A stretch of 6,385 nt of DNA. It comes from Bacillota bacterium (GTDB lineage: Bacteria; Bacillota; Clostridia; Peptostreptococcales; Anaerovoracaceae). The DNA is taken from positions 1-6,385 of the forward strand of contig JAEDMR010000115.1 in NCBI GenBank assembly GCA_016302925.1, written 5' to 3'. The translations under genes and the position numbers were made by a program. Every line of letters begins with the position of its first letter. The first letter of the stretch is position 1. The notes under the pieces were generated by a model, which was not told where the DNA came from, searched no databases, and was given only the letters and a program-made list of their open reading frames with translations. Positions 1 to 6,385 of this stretch are shown here, one piece after another.

Positions 1-151
1 GCTTCTGTGCCTGATAAGCGGACTCAGAATTATCATAGATGATCCCGTCAAAGAACAGCTTTGCCGGATAGAAATTGCTCAAAAACTCGTATTCCTCCCG
101 AAACCGGTCGATACAGTCTCGCGGCGTGTTATAGTTTCTTTCCTTTTCCAT
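1..151 (-). CDS. NADAR-family protein (YbiA/DUF1768-like), N-terminal part, cut by window edge
   Basis: Only the first 50 complete codons are visible; the frame is open to the left edge. Residues about 21-50 carry the opening signature of the NADAR domain: a Glu-Tyr-x-Phe-Leu-Ser-Asn-Phe-Tyr-Pro block (EYEFLSNFYP), then a short strand with FFDG, then NSESAYQAQK, which matches the family's SE-x-(A/H)-(F/Y)-Q-A-x-K motif. Characterised members of this family are N-glycosidases: some hydrolyse reactive riboflavin-pathway intermediates, others remove ADP-ribose from guanine bases opposite DarT-type toxins. Which substrate this one uses cannot be told from 50 residues. The ATG at 151 is chosen because a well-placed AGAGAGGTG lies upstream; an in-frame ATG at 184, directly after the prsW stop (TAAATG), would add 11 residues but has no good ribosome site. 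The gene follows prsW by 33 bases and is probably co-transcribed with it. The family call is fairly sure; the function is inference. Confidence 0.85.
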   Translation of the reverse strand, partial: MEKERNYNTPRDCIDRFREEYEFLSNFYPAKLFFDGIIYDNSESAYQAQK

Positions 152-155
152 TGTG

Positions 156-167
156 ATCACCTCTCTC
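156..167 (-). promoter_or_regulatory. Ribosome binding site deciding the NADAR start
   Basis: On the minus strand the bases read GAGAGAGGTGAT, with the AGGTG core (162-158) six bases before the ATG at 151. This decides between two in-frame starts. The other ATG, at 184-182, touches the prsW stop codon, and its nearest purine-rich stretch (GGGAGGA inside the prsW end) lies about 13 bases away. The 184 start could still be used by translational coupling from prsW. Confidence 0.6.
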
Positions 168-184
168 TTAAAAAGTGGCTTCAT

Positions 185-904
185 TTAGATTGGCCGGTCC
201 TCCCAGGAGGCTTTCTTAATCAGCCGGAAGACCACGATGTACATCAGCACCACGAAGCCCACGAAGATGGCAGTGGAAAGGCGCGTGCCGATCATGCAGC
301 AGGAATCATAAAACCCGTGTAGAAAAACCGCAGACAGATAACCCGCCAGCAGATTGGATTTTGCGCCGAAATCATTCCCCCGGCTCTCTGCCAGTTTCGC
401 CCTTCCATAAAAGATACCCATAAACACGGCGAAGCCCATGTGGCCCGGAATCGCCAGCAGTGCCCGGGGCACGGCCACGGACAGCCCGTAGCTGAAAACA
501 TACTTGATGTTCTCAAAGGCGGCAAACCCCAGGGACACAAAGACGGAGTAAACCAGCCCGTCGAACATGTAGTTGAAGTTAGGATCCCGCCAGGACCTGC
601 GCTTCAGGAAAAACAGCTTAGTGCCTTCTTCCACTGCAGCCACTACCAGGAAGGCCATGATGATATAGTATTTCGGATCGCTCGGGTCGACCGTGTTGTT
701 CAGTATGGCGGAGCCCAGGGTTTCCAGCACGATGGAGGCAAGTGCCGCCAGTACGCCGCCCAGAAGCAGCTGCCAGAGCAGATATCCGGGTTCTTTTTCT
801 ATGGTATCCTTGCGGTAGATATACCGTAAGAGGAAAAATGCTGGCAGCACAGCTGCCAGCACATAAATCGCCAGGATACTCATCATCGGTGTAAAGAATA
901 TCAT
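185..904 (-). CDS. prsW: PrsW-family glutamic-type intramembrane protease
   Basis: A 239-residue polytopic membrane protein with about eight hydrophobic segments, close to the usual PrsW size. It shows the family's conserved membrane motifs in order: EEGTK at residues 92-96 (the paired glutamates taken as catalytic), FDG at 114-116, FEN at 130-132, PGH at 153-155 and HGFYD at 196-200, the histidines lying at predicted membrane faces. In Bacillus subtilis PrsW makes the first cut in the anti-sigma factor RsiW, and in Clostridioides difficile its homologue acts on the anti-sigma factor RsiT, so the likely job is stress-triggered cleavage of a membrane anti-sigma factor. No sigma/anti-sigma pair lies in this window, so the substrate is unknown. 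The start at 904 has GAGAAAGGAA seven bases upstream; internal Met7 and Met8 lack such a site. It follows the serS stop by 19 bases, which suggests one transcript. The family call is firm; the substrate is inference. Confidence 0.92.
   Translation of the reverse strand: MIFFTPMMSILAIYVLAAVLPAFFLLRYIYRKDTIEKEPGYLLWQLLLGGVLAALASIVLETLGSAILNNTVDPSDPKYYIIMAFLVVAAVEEGTKLFFLKRRSWRDPNFNYMFDGLVYSVFVSLGFAAFENIKYVFSYGLSVAVPRALLAIPGHMGFAVFMGIFYGRAKLAESRGNDFGAKSNLLAGYLSAVFLHGFYDSCCMIGTRLSTAIFVGFVVLMYIVVFRLIKKASWEDRPI
834..861 (-). terminator. Terminator-like hairpin inside the start of prsW
   Basis: On the minus strand a perfect 10-bp inverted repeat, TGCTGGCAGC / GCTGCCAGCA (861-852 and 848-839), encloses a 3-base loop (TGT) and is followed at once by TTTTT (838-834). 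Seven of ten pairs are G-C. This is the layout of a Rho-independent terminator, in the direction of transcription, about 43 bases into the prsW reading frame (codons about 15-22, residues LAAVLPA). It could reduce transcription into prsW and the NADAR gene when translation is slow. Alternatively it is a chance result of alternating Leu/Ala codons, and the T-run is short and broken by CC. The structure is certain, the function is not. Confidence 0.35.
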
Positions 905-923
905 TTCGCGATTCCTTTCTCAA

Positions 924-2213
924 TTATTTCAGGTCCTGCTTCGTAATGACTTCCAGGCCGCCCATGTATTTACGCAGGGCTTCCGGAATTACGACGCTGC
1001 CGTCTGCCTGCTGGTAGTTTTCCAGAATGGCGGCAACGGTTCTGCCCACTGCCAGACCGGAACCGTTCAAGGTGTGTACGAATTCCGGCTTGCCGCCTTC
1101 TGCCGGACGGAACCGGATGTTGGCGCGGCGTGCCTGATAATCCTCGAAATTGGAGCAGGAAGAGATTTCAACATATCTTCCGTAGCTTGGCATCCAGACT
1201 TCGATATCGTAAGTCATGGCGGAGGAGAAGCCCAGGTCGCCGGTGGACAGTCTTACGACTCTGTACGGCAGTCCCAGTCTCTTCAGCACTTCTTCCGCAT
1301 CGTTGGTCAGCTTTTCTAGCTCGTCATAGGAACCTTCCGGCTTAACGAACTTCACCAGTTCTACTTTATTGAACTGATGCTGACGGATCAGACCTCTGGT
1401 GTCGCGGCCTGCAGAACCTGCTTCTGCACGGAAGCAAGGAGTGTATGCGGTGTAATATACCGGCAGTTCTGCTTCGTCCATGATTTCCTGTGCGCGCAGA
1501 TTGGTAACAGGAACTTCTGCGGTCGGAATCAGGAAGAAGTCCTTCTGCGGTACATAGAACATGTCCTCTTCAAACTTCGGCAGCTGACCGGTACCGGTCA
1601 TTGCAGCCCGGTTTACCATGAACGGCGGCAGGATTTCCACATAATCCTGGTCTACCGTATGCAGATCCAGCATGAAGTTGATCACGGCTCTCTCCAGACG
1701 AGCGCCCAGTCCCTTATATACGGTGAATCTGGCGCCGGAAATCTTGGCTGCTCTCTCAAAGTCCAAAATGTTCAGGTCGGTTCCCACATCCCAGTGTGCT
1801 TTGGCTTCGAAGTCGAATTTCGTCGGTTCCATGAACTTTCTCATTTCCACGTTGGCACTGTCGTCTTCACCGATCTGTACTTCAGGATTCGGCGTGTTCG
1901 GCACATTCAGCAGTGCATCACGAAGGCCCGCTTCCACTTCAGCAAGTTCTGCATCCATTTCCTTGATCTTCGCAGACAGTTCCTTCATTTCTGCCATGAT
2001 AGCTGTGGTATCTTCGCCAGCCTTTTTCAGCTTCGGAATTTCCTTGGAAACGGTATTCTGCTTGTTTTTCATCTGCTCTACTTCCGCCAGGATTTCTCTT
2101 CTTCTTTCGTCGAATTTCACCACGTTTTCAATACCGAAGTCGCCTTTGCATCTTCTCTCTACAGCAGCCTTCACGCCTTCGTAGTCTTCTCTGATTCGCT
2201 TAATGTCTAACAT
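924..2213 (-). CDS. serS: Seryl-tRNA synthetase
   Basis: Cytosolic class II aminoacyl-tRNA synthetase that charges tRNA-Ser (and tRNA-Sec where present) with serine using ATP. At 429 residues it has the usual bacterial length. Residues about 1-110 form the charged, helical coiled-coil arm that grips the long variable arm of tRNA-Ser. The catalytic domain follows: motif 1 near 170-198, the serine-binding TAE triad at 231-233, motif 2 with FRAEAGSAGRDTRG at 261-274 and the following RQHQF, EISSCSNFEDYQARR at 349-363, and motif 3 GSGLAVGRT at 384-392. No key residue appears missing. ATG at 2213 is preceded by AGAGGG seven bases upstream and gives the standard MLDI start. The gap to the upstream glnA stop is only 37 bases, too short for a T-box leader, so serS probably depends on glnA transcription. 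Identification is firm. Confidence 0.98.
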   Translation of the reverse strand: MLDIKRIREDYEGVKAAVERRCKGDFGIENVVKFDERRREILAEVEQMKNKQNTVSKEIPKLKKAGEDTTAIMAEMKELSAKIKEMDAELAEVEAGLRDALLNVPNTPNPEVQIGEDDSANVEMRKFMEPTKFDFEAKAHWDVGTDLNILDFERAAKISGARFTVYKGLGARLERAVINFMLDLHTVDQDYVEILPPFMVNRAAMTGTGQLPKFEEDMFYVPQKDFFLIPTAEVPVTNLRAQEIMDEAELPVYYTAYTPCFRAEAGSAGRDTRGLIRQHQFNKVELVKFVKPEGSYDELEKLTNDAEEVLKRLGLPYRVVRLSTGDLGFSSAMTYDIEVWMPSYGRYVEISSCSNFEDYQARRANIRFRPAEGGKPEFVHTLNGSGLAVGRTVAAILENYQQADGSVVIPEALRKYMGGLEVITKQDLK

Positions 2214-2250
2214 TGTTTTTCCCTCTCTTCTTCAATGGTTCATTTATGTA

Positions 2251-4164
2251 TTAGAACAGGTTCTTTTTATACATCAGGTAATATTCAGTCAACTGGCTGA
2301 TCTTCTGCTGAAGTTCCACCTGCAGGTCAGATGCCAGCCCGTAGTCGCCCCGGTCAAGGGCTTCCTTGGCTCGCGTCAGCAGACATTTTTCAGACATGGT
2401 ATCCTTTCCGATATAGAACCGCAGATCATTGACTCTGGTCCAGTTAACCACATCATAGTCCGTAGCGTCTTCCTTATGGAGCTTGACACATTCCCGAACG
2501 ATATCCATATAGTTTGGAATAATCCGGTTATGCAGTTCCATCTTCCACTGGTTCAGCGTCGCTTCGAAGAACGATTCAATGGCCAGATCATTGATGACGC
2601 CGCCCTGGATTGCCTTCACCTTTTCCGGGTTGTTCCGGAGACCCTGCAGGTTCTCCCATACGGTGGCCGGTGCCACACCGAACAGCTTTTCTCTTTCTTC
2701 TTCAGTGTAGTCCTCAAACACGTTGTGTTCGCTCCGATACTCCCGCTCTGTTTCCAGATAGAAGTCCTCTTCTCCGTACTTCTTGGAAATGGACTTTTCC
2801 AGGTCTGCCGGCGTTTTTTCCTGCGTCAGGGCCTGACGGATACCATCCAGCATGGCCATATAGCAAGTTGCCAGGATCAGATAGGTGTTGCTCTTCGGAT
2901 TCGGTGCACGCAGCTCGAACCGCGTAGCCATAGGATTCTTGGCATCCCGGATCAGACCCACCAGGATGGTCCGGTTTCTGGATGCTTCCGAAACGCTCTT
3001 TCCCAGAGAAGTGACGATACATACCGGCGCTTCATAACCAGGCTTCAGCCGGTTCAGAGAGTCGGTAGTGGAGCTGACAAACGGATTGATTGCCTCGTAG
3101 TTTTTCAGGATGCCCATGAGACCGCCCAGTCCCAGCGGGCTCAGATAATCTTCGTCCGTATTCTTCGCGGAAAACAGGTTGACCATCTTTCCGCTCTTCA
3201 GGCGGGCTGCCACACCAAGGTGGGTATGCTCACCGCTTCCTGCCACACCTTCAATCGGCTTGGCCATGAAGGTGGTGTGGAGGCCGAACTGGTTAAATAC
3301 ATCTCTGACAATGTATTTCACCTGCTTTTCATTGTCTGCTGCCTGCATGGCGTCGGCATACTTCCAGTCAATTTCCAGCTGTTCCATGATGTGTTCATGG
3401 GATCCTGCACTGGTGATCTTCGACTTGACACCTCCGACCTCCTTGTGGCCCATTTCCACACCGACACCGTAGCGGTCAATAATCTCCAGAGACTTTTCCA
3501 GTGCCGTTCTTACCGGCCCGTAGGTTCTCTTCCAGTACTGCTCCTTCAGTTCCTGGGAAGTGGAAAGCTGTTCCCGGTCGGCCTTGTCCTCCGGTGTCTT
3601 GACCCAGAACTCCAGCTCCGTGGCACTGGTGATGCAGATCTCCTCGATCTCATCTGCCGAATCCACGCCATTGATATACCTGAATGCATAAGGGTGGCTG
3701 CGCAATAGCTCCATCAGCTCTTCCTTGAATGCGTTGATGGAGTTGCGCAAAATAGATCGTGCACCCACCTCTGTCTTTTCGTTATGCACCAGGAATGCAG
3801 GAATGCGGATAGTACCTACCGGCAATCCTGTTTTCGGATCCACGTTATCGTAGTTGTAGTCTACATACCAATTTACCGACAGATCCGGCACCAGATCCAC
3901 CTTGGCATTGTTCAAATCGGCAATTTTCGGCAGATCCACGCTGGAACCGTCCGTCTGCACGCCGTGCAGCAGCATGTCGTCCATATCGTCCAGAAACAGT
4001 TTGATCGGAATGCGTTCGTCCGTATCGTTTCCGGCGATGTCCAGGCCGGCGAATGAAACGAACTGCACCTCCGGATGCTCTTCCAGCACCTTGATGATAT
4101 CTTCTTTTTCGTGTCTGCCTGCAGGAATATTAAAAAGCATCTTATCTAAGTCAAATCCCAGCAT
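2251..4164 (-). CDS. glnA: Glutamine synthetase, long (~640 aa) form
   Basis: Makes glutamine from glutamate, ammonia and ATP in the cytoplasm. It has an N-terminal beta-grasp part (about 30-130) with the TDGSSV loop (Asp72, equivalent to Asp50 of the Salmonella enzyme), then the catalytic barrel. Active-site matches by eye: ELEF (Glu183, Glu185), HKEV (Glu242), EQLEIDWKYADA (Glu264), GSGEH (His313), RLKPGYEAP (flap Glu378), RNR (Arg398) and RFELR (Glu417, Arg419). At 637 residues it exceeds the ~445-470 of type I enzymes; the extra length includes an insertion between the metal ligands Glu242 and Glu264 and about 80 residues after residue 557. The position of the adenylylation tyrosine (the NLYD region of enterobacterial enzymes) reads NVFED, so that control seems absent. 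The ATG at 4164 has GGGGAGG 11 bases upstream, slightly far; Met9 has no site. The gene heads the run glnA-serS-prsW-NADAR. The enzyme family is firm; the regulation is unknown. Confidence 0.93.
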   Translation of the reverse strand: MLGFDLDKMLFNIPAGRHEKEDIIKVLEEHPEVQFVSFAGLDIAGNDTDERIPIKLFLDDMDDMLLHGVQTDGSSVDLPKIADLNNAKVDLVPDLSVNWYVDYNYDNVDPKTGLPVGTIRIPAFLVHNEKTEVGARSILRNSINAFKEELMELLRSHPYAFRYINGVDSADEIEEICITSATELEFWVKTPEDKADREQLSTSQELKEQYWKRTYGPVRTALEKSLEIIDRYGVGVEMGHKEVGGVKSKITSAGSHEHIMEQLEIDWKYADAMQAADNEKQVKYIVRDVFNQFGLHTTFMAKPIEGVAGSGEHTHLGVAARLKSGKMVNLFSAKNTDEDYLSPLGLGGLMGILKNYEAINPFVSSTTDSLNRLKPGYEAPVCIVTSLGKSVSEASRNRTILVGLIRDAKNPMATRFELRAPNPKSNTYLILATCYMAMLDGIRQALTQEKTPADLEKSISKKYGEEDFYLETEREYRSEHNVFEDYTEEEREKLFGVAPATVWENLQGLRNNPEKVKAIQGGVINDLAIESFFEATLNQWKMELHNRIIPNYMDIVRECVKLHKEDATDYDVVNWTRVNDLRFYIGKDTMSEKCLLTRAKEALDRGDYGLASDLQVELQQKISQLTEYYLMYKKNLF

Positions 4165-4196
4165 GTTTGTCGTAACCTCCCCAAGTTCAAAGCATA

Positions 4197-4233
4197 AGTG
4201 TGCAGGGAGACATCATACGTCCCCTTGCACACT
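4197..4233 (-). promoter_or_regulatory. 37-base inverted repeat (hairpin) in the glnA leader region
   Basis: Two 15-base arms (4197-4211 and 4219-4233) flank a 7-base loop. The outer eight pairs are perfect (AGTGTGCA / TGCACACT); further in there is one mismatch and one possible G-U wobble. It lies 43 bases past the UPF0182 stop and 33 bases before the glnA ATG. No T-run follows on either strand, so it is not a typical intrinsic terminator. It could be a U-tract-less terminator of the upstream gene, a 5' leader hairpin of the glnA message, or a protein operator. It does not match the Bacillus GlnR box (TGTNAN7TNACA). The repeat is seen directly; the role is open. Confidence 0.6.
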
Positions 4234-4234
4234 G

Positions 4235-4263
4235 AAAATACCATTATTTAAAATAAAAGTGTA
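4235..4263 (-). promoter_or_regulatory. glnA: Possible promoter for the glnA operon
   Basis: On the minus strand TATTTT (4240-4235) is preceded by TGG, giving an extended -10 form, and TACACT (4263-4258) lies 17 bases upstream as a weak -35. An alternative pair is TTGTGC (4269-4264) and TAATGG (4246-4241), also with 17 bases between. The region is A/T-rich and contains a small inverted repeat, TTATTT-a-AAATAA (4244-4256). It is the only sizeable gap in the window, which favours a promoter here, but neither pair is close to consensus. With the first pair transcription would begin inside the 4197-4233 inverted repeat, making that repeat an operator candidate; with the second it would begin just before it, making it a 5'-end hairpin. 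Confidence 0.3.
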
Positions 4264-4275
4264 GCACAATCCGGC

Positions 4276-6385
4276 CTAACTTGCAAGTTCATCCAGATAT
4301 TTTTCCAGTTCGTCCAGATATTTTCCGTAACCCGCCCAGTCGCCATTCTGCTGTGCTTCCTGTGCCTTGTCGAGAGCCTCAGCAGCCTTCTGAATCAGCT
4401 CTGTCTGCGACATCGGTGCGTCAGACTGTCCGCCGTCTTCTCCTTCGGTTTCTCCACCGGAATTCAATCCGTCATCCGGCGTACCCACGCCTTCTTCTGC
4501 CGCATCACCGAAGAGGGAAACCAGACATTCGGCTACCGTATTTTCGTAAGCGATCTTGTCATCATAAGCCATGATGATACGTTTCACTTCCGGAATACTG
4601 GAGTTGGTTGCTTCCAGATAAACCGGCTCCACATACAGAATCGACGTGTTAATCGGAATGATAAACATGTTTCCGCGCCGGTAGGATGTGCCGGAAGAAC
4701 TCCACAGGGAGAATTCCTTGGAAATTTCCGTATTCTGGTCAATCTGAGCCTCAATCTGCTCCGGACCGTAAACCGTCTTGCTCTTCGGGAACTGGTAAAC
4801 AACCAGTTCGCCATAGTTCTCGCCGTCATTTCTTGCCACCATCAGTGCGGTCATGTTCCACTTGGACTTCGGCGTGAAGGCGATGGAGTTGAAGAATTCC
4901 GCCTTGTCGCCGTCCGGCAGCTTGGCAATATAGTAGTTCGGCTTCATCTGTACCCGTTCGGTGTTGTATACCTCATAAGCGATATCCCACAGGTCTTCAT
5001 TCTGATAGAATACATTCACATCTTCCATATGGTATCTGGTGTAGATGCCTGCCTGAATGGTCAGCAGCGTATTCGGATACCGGATATGGGCTTTCAGGCC
5101 TTCCGGCATCTGATCTGCCGTCTTGAACAGAGTCGGATATATCTTCGCATAAGTCTGTGCGATTGGATCCGTCTCGTCCACGATGTAGAAGTTGACATCG
5201 CCGTTGTATGCATCCACAACTACCTTGACGGAGTTTCTGATATAGTTCTGCTGTCCGTTAAACGGTTCCGCATACGGATAATAGGAACTGGTGGTATAAG
5301 CATCTACCATCCAGTAGAGCTTTCCATCTGTGGTCACCATATACGGATCGTCCTCGTAAGCCAGATATGGCATGATGGTCTGAATTCTGTCCATCACGTT
5401 CCGGTTGATGATGATCTTGGAATTACTGTTGATGTTAGAGGAAACCAGCATCTTCAGGTTCGCCTCACGGATGGAGAACAGGATCCGGTTGAAGAAGTTC
5501 ATCTTGATACCGGCGGTTCCTTCGTATTCCGTATAGGAGTTGCTCTCACCCTTCGGATAGTCAAATTCCTTTTCACTGGTGCCTACAATGACGTAATCAT
5601 TGGACAGCTCGCCGAAATAGATTTCCGGACGGTCAATTTGAATCTCATCTACCGTGGATTCCGGCGGAATATTTCCGATGAGCACATCCGGCTGTCCGCT
5701 GGCGGTTACCTTATCCACTCTGGACAGAGCCACGCCATAGCCGTGGGTATATTTAATATGCTTGTTCAGCCATGTATCTGTGATTTTGGATTCGTCAATT
5801 TCACGAGTGGTCAGGAAGGTCTGCGTATACTCTCCGTTGATCATATACCGGTCCGGATCCACGTCGTGGAAGGTGTAGTACTGACGGATACTCTGGGTCT
5901 GATTATAGAACTGCTTCGCCGGATCAAAATCATTGATTCGGATGTTGTTTATGGTCTCGGTGTTTTCATTGATATCAGCCGCCGTCAGCGTATCATCTGC
6001 GGCGAAAGGCTTGACGCTTACATCGTCCAACTGATATGCATACTGGGTGTACTCAATATTCCAGTCCAGATACTTGCTTTCCTTATTGATTTCATCCGGA
6101 GATACCACGAAGTTCTGTACCAGATATCCCGCTCCGGAGCCGATGACACCTACCAGAATCATGATCACCGGAACCGTCAGCAGCTTCTTGTAATTCTTTT
6201 TCTTCATGTGCACCACGAAGAGAATTGCAGAAAGCACCGACAGCACACAGAGAATCCGATACATCCAAAGGGTGATGTTCACATCGGTAAAGCCTGCGCC
6301 GTATACCGCACCGGTATGCACATGCAGCAGGTCAAACTGCCGCAGGAAGAAGTTGATGGCCAGCATGATGAAAAAGATGAAGCCA
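4276..6385 (-). CDS. UPF0182 (COG1615) family membrane protein, C-terminal part, cut by window edge
   Basis: About 702 residues are visible; the frame stays open to the right edge, so the Met codon at 6366 is internal and not the start. Family members are usually near 900 residues with several N-terminal membrane helices, so roughly 200 residues are probably missing. The visible part begins in a hydrophobic segment followed by FDLLHVHTGAVYGAGFTDV, a typical UPF0182 segment, then two more membrane helices (about residues 32-54 and 62-88 counted from the Met at 6366). After that comes a large, probably extracytoplasmic domain with the family signatures NKHIKYTHGYGVALS, IGNIPPES, RPEIYFGE and EANLKMLVSSNINSNSKI. 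Residues about 620-652 are an acidic Gly/Glu/Asp-rich linker, and the last 44 form a helical tail. The family's function is not established. It ends 111 bases before glnA and may belong to a separate transcript. The family call is firm. Confidence 0.93.
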   Translation of the reverse strand, partial: GFIFFIMLAINFFLRQFDLLHVHTGAVYGAGFTDVNITLWMYRILCVLSVLSAILFVVHMKKKNYKKLLTVPVIMILVGVIGSGAGYLVQNFVVSPDEINKESKYLDWNIEYTQYAYQLDDVSVKPFAADDTLTAADINENTETINNIRINDFDPAKQFYNQTQSIRQYYTFHDVDPDRYMINGEYTQTFLTTREIDESKITDTWLNKHIKYTHGYGVALSRVDKVTASGQPDVLIGNIPPESTVDEIQIDRPEIYFGELSNDYVIVGTSEKEFDYPKGESNSYTEYEGTAGIKMNFFNRILFSIREANLKMLVSSNINSNSKIIINRNVMDRIQTIMPYLAYEDDPYMVTTDGKLYWMVDAYTTSSYYPYAEPFNGQQNYIRNSVKVVVDAYNGDVNFYIVDETDPIAQTYAKIYPTLFKTADQMPEGLKAHIRYPNTLLTIQAGIYTRYHMEDVNVFYQNEDLWDIAYEVYNTERVQMKPNYYIAKLPDGDKAEFFNSIAFTPKSKWNMTALMVARNDGENYGELVVYQFPKSKTVYGPEQIEAQIDQNTEISKEFSLWSSSGTSYRRGNMFIIPINTSILYVEPVYLEATNSSIPEVKRIIMAYDDKIAYENTVAECLVSLFGDAAEEGVGTPDDGLNSGGETEGEDGGQSDAPMSQTELIQKAAEALDKAQEAQQNGDWAGYGKYLDELEKYLDELAS
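4286..4326 (-). repeat. Tandem 21-base duplication in the UPF0182 C-terminal tail
   Basis: Two adjacent 21-base units (4286-4306 and 4307-4327) agree at 17 of the first 18 positions. They encode a duplicated heptad, KYLDELE then KYLDELA, in the helical tail just before the stop codon. The in-frame 21-base period fits a coiled-coil or helical extension made by local duplication, and such a site could vary in copy number between strains. Confidence 0.6.

Noticed and set aside
440..829. Plus-strand open frame of 129 codons opposite prsW
   Set aside because: It lies fully within prsW, has no recognisable domain, and the sense strand carries all the PrsW motifs.
1585..1600. Perfect 16-base palindrome TGACCGGTACCGGTCA
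   Set aside because: It encodes the conserved MTGTGQ segment of seryl-tRNA synthetase through alternating ACC/GGT codons, so coding constraint explains it.
1377..2210. Plus-strand open frame of 277 codons opposite serS
   Set aside because: Same codon-register effect as the frame opposite glnA; the protein shows no domain and the sense strand is an unmistakable serS.
2214..2250. T-box leader for serS
   Set aside because: Only 37 bases separate glnA and serS, and they hold little beyond the serS ribosome site; there is no room for a T-box stem and antiterminator.
2203..3708. Plus-strand open frame of 501 codons opposite glnA
   Set aside because: It is in codon-aligned register with glnA, where antisense stops arise only from sense TTA, CTA and TCA codons. 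Avoidance of these codons in glnA explains the open frame. The protein has no recognisable domain.
4165..4275. Classical Rho-independent terminator after the UPF0182 gene
   Set aside because: The hairpin at 4197-4233 is followed by TATGCTTTG on the minus strand, not a T-run, so it was recorded as an inverted repeat of uncertain role instead.
4165..4275. GlnR operator upstream of glnA
   Set aside because: No TGTNAN7TNACA match was found by eye; the inverted repeat present has a different sequence and spacing.

Overview
The window looks like chromosomal DNA from a member of the Bacillota, most likely class Clostridia, with roughly balanced base composition. The evidence is a long-form glutamine synthetase, a bacterial seryl-tRNA synthetase, a PrsW-type intramembrane protease and a UPF0182 membrane protein, all preceded (where the start is visible) by purine-rich Shine-Dalgarno sites. 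The genus cannot be named from this sequence alone.

All five genes lie on the minus strand, so transcription runs from high to low coordinates. From right to left they are: the C-terminal ~700 residues of a UPF0182 protein (open at the right edge); a 111-base gap holding a strong inverted repeat and possible promoter elements; glnA (637 aa); serS (429 aa, 37-base gap); prsW (239 aa, 19-base gap); and the first 50 codons of a NADAR-family protein (33-base gap, open at the left edge). The short gaps from glnA onward suggest one transcription unit, glnA-serS-prsW-NADAR. The 4165-4275 gap is the only place with room for a promoter and leader. No stretch above 300 bases lacks a gene.

The unit mixes nitrogen assimilation (glutamine), translation (Ser-tRNA), a membrane protease whose best-studied relatives cleave anti-sigma factors, and a protein of a family that acts on ADP-ribose-like N-glycosides. 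No shared pathway is evident, so co-transcription may reflect housekeeping or growth-rate control rather than one function.

The points most worth a second look are: a perfect 10-bp hairpin followed by a T-run inside the start of prsW, which resembles an intrinsic terminator; a 37-base inverted repeat in the glnA leader that lacks a T-run on either strand; the insertion and C-terminal extension in the glutamine synthetase; and the partial NADAR gene behind prsW. I see no mobile element, CRISPR array, tRNA or rRNA, and no clear evidence of an undescribed multi-gene system.
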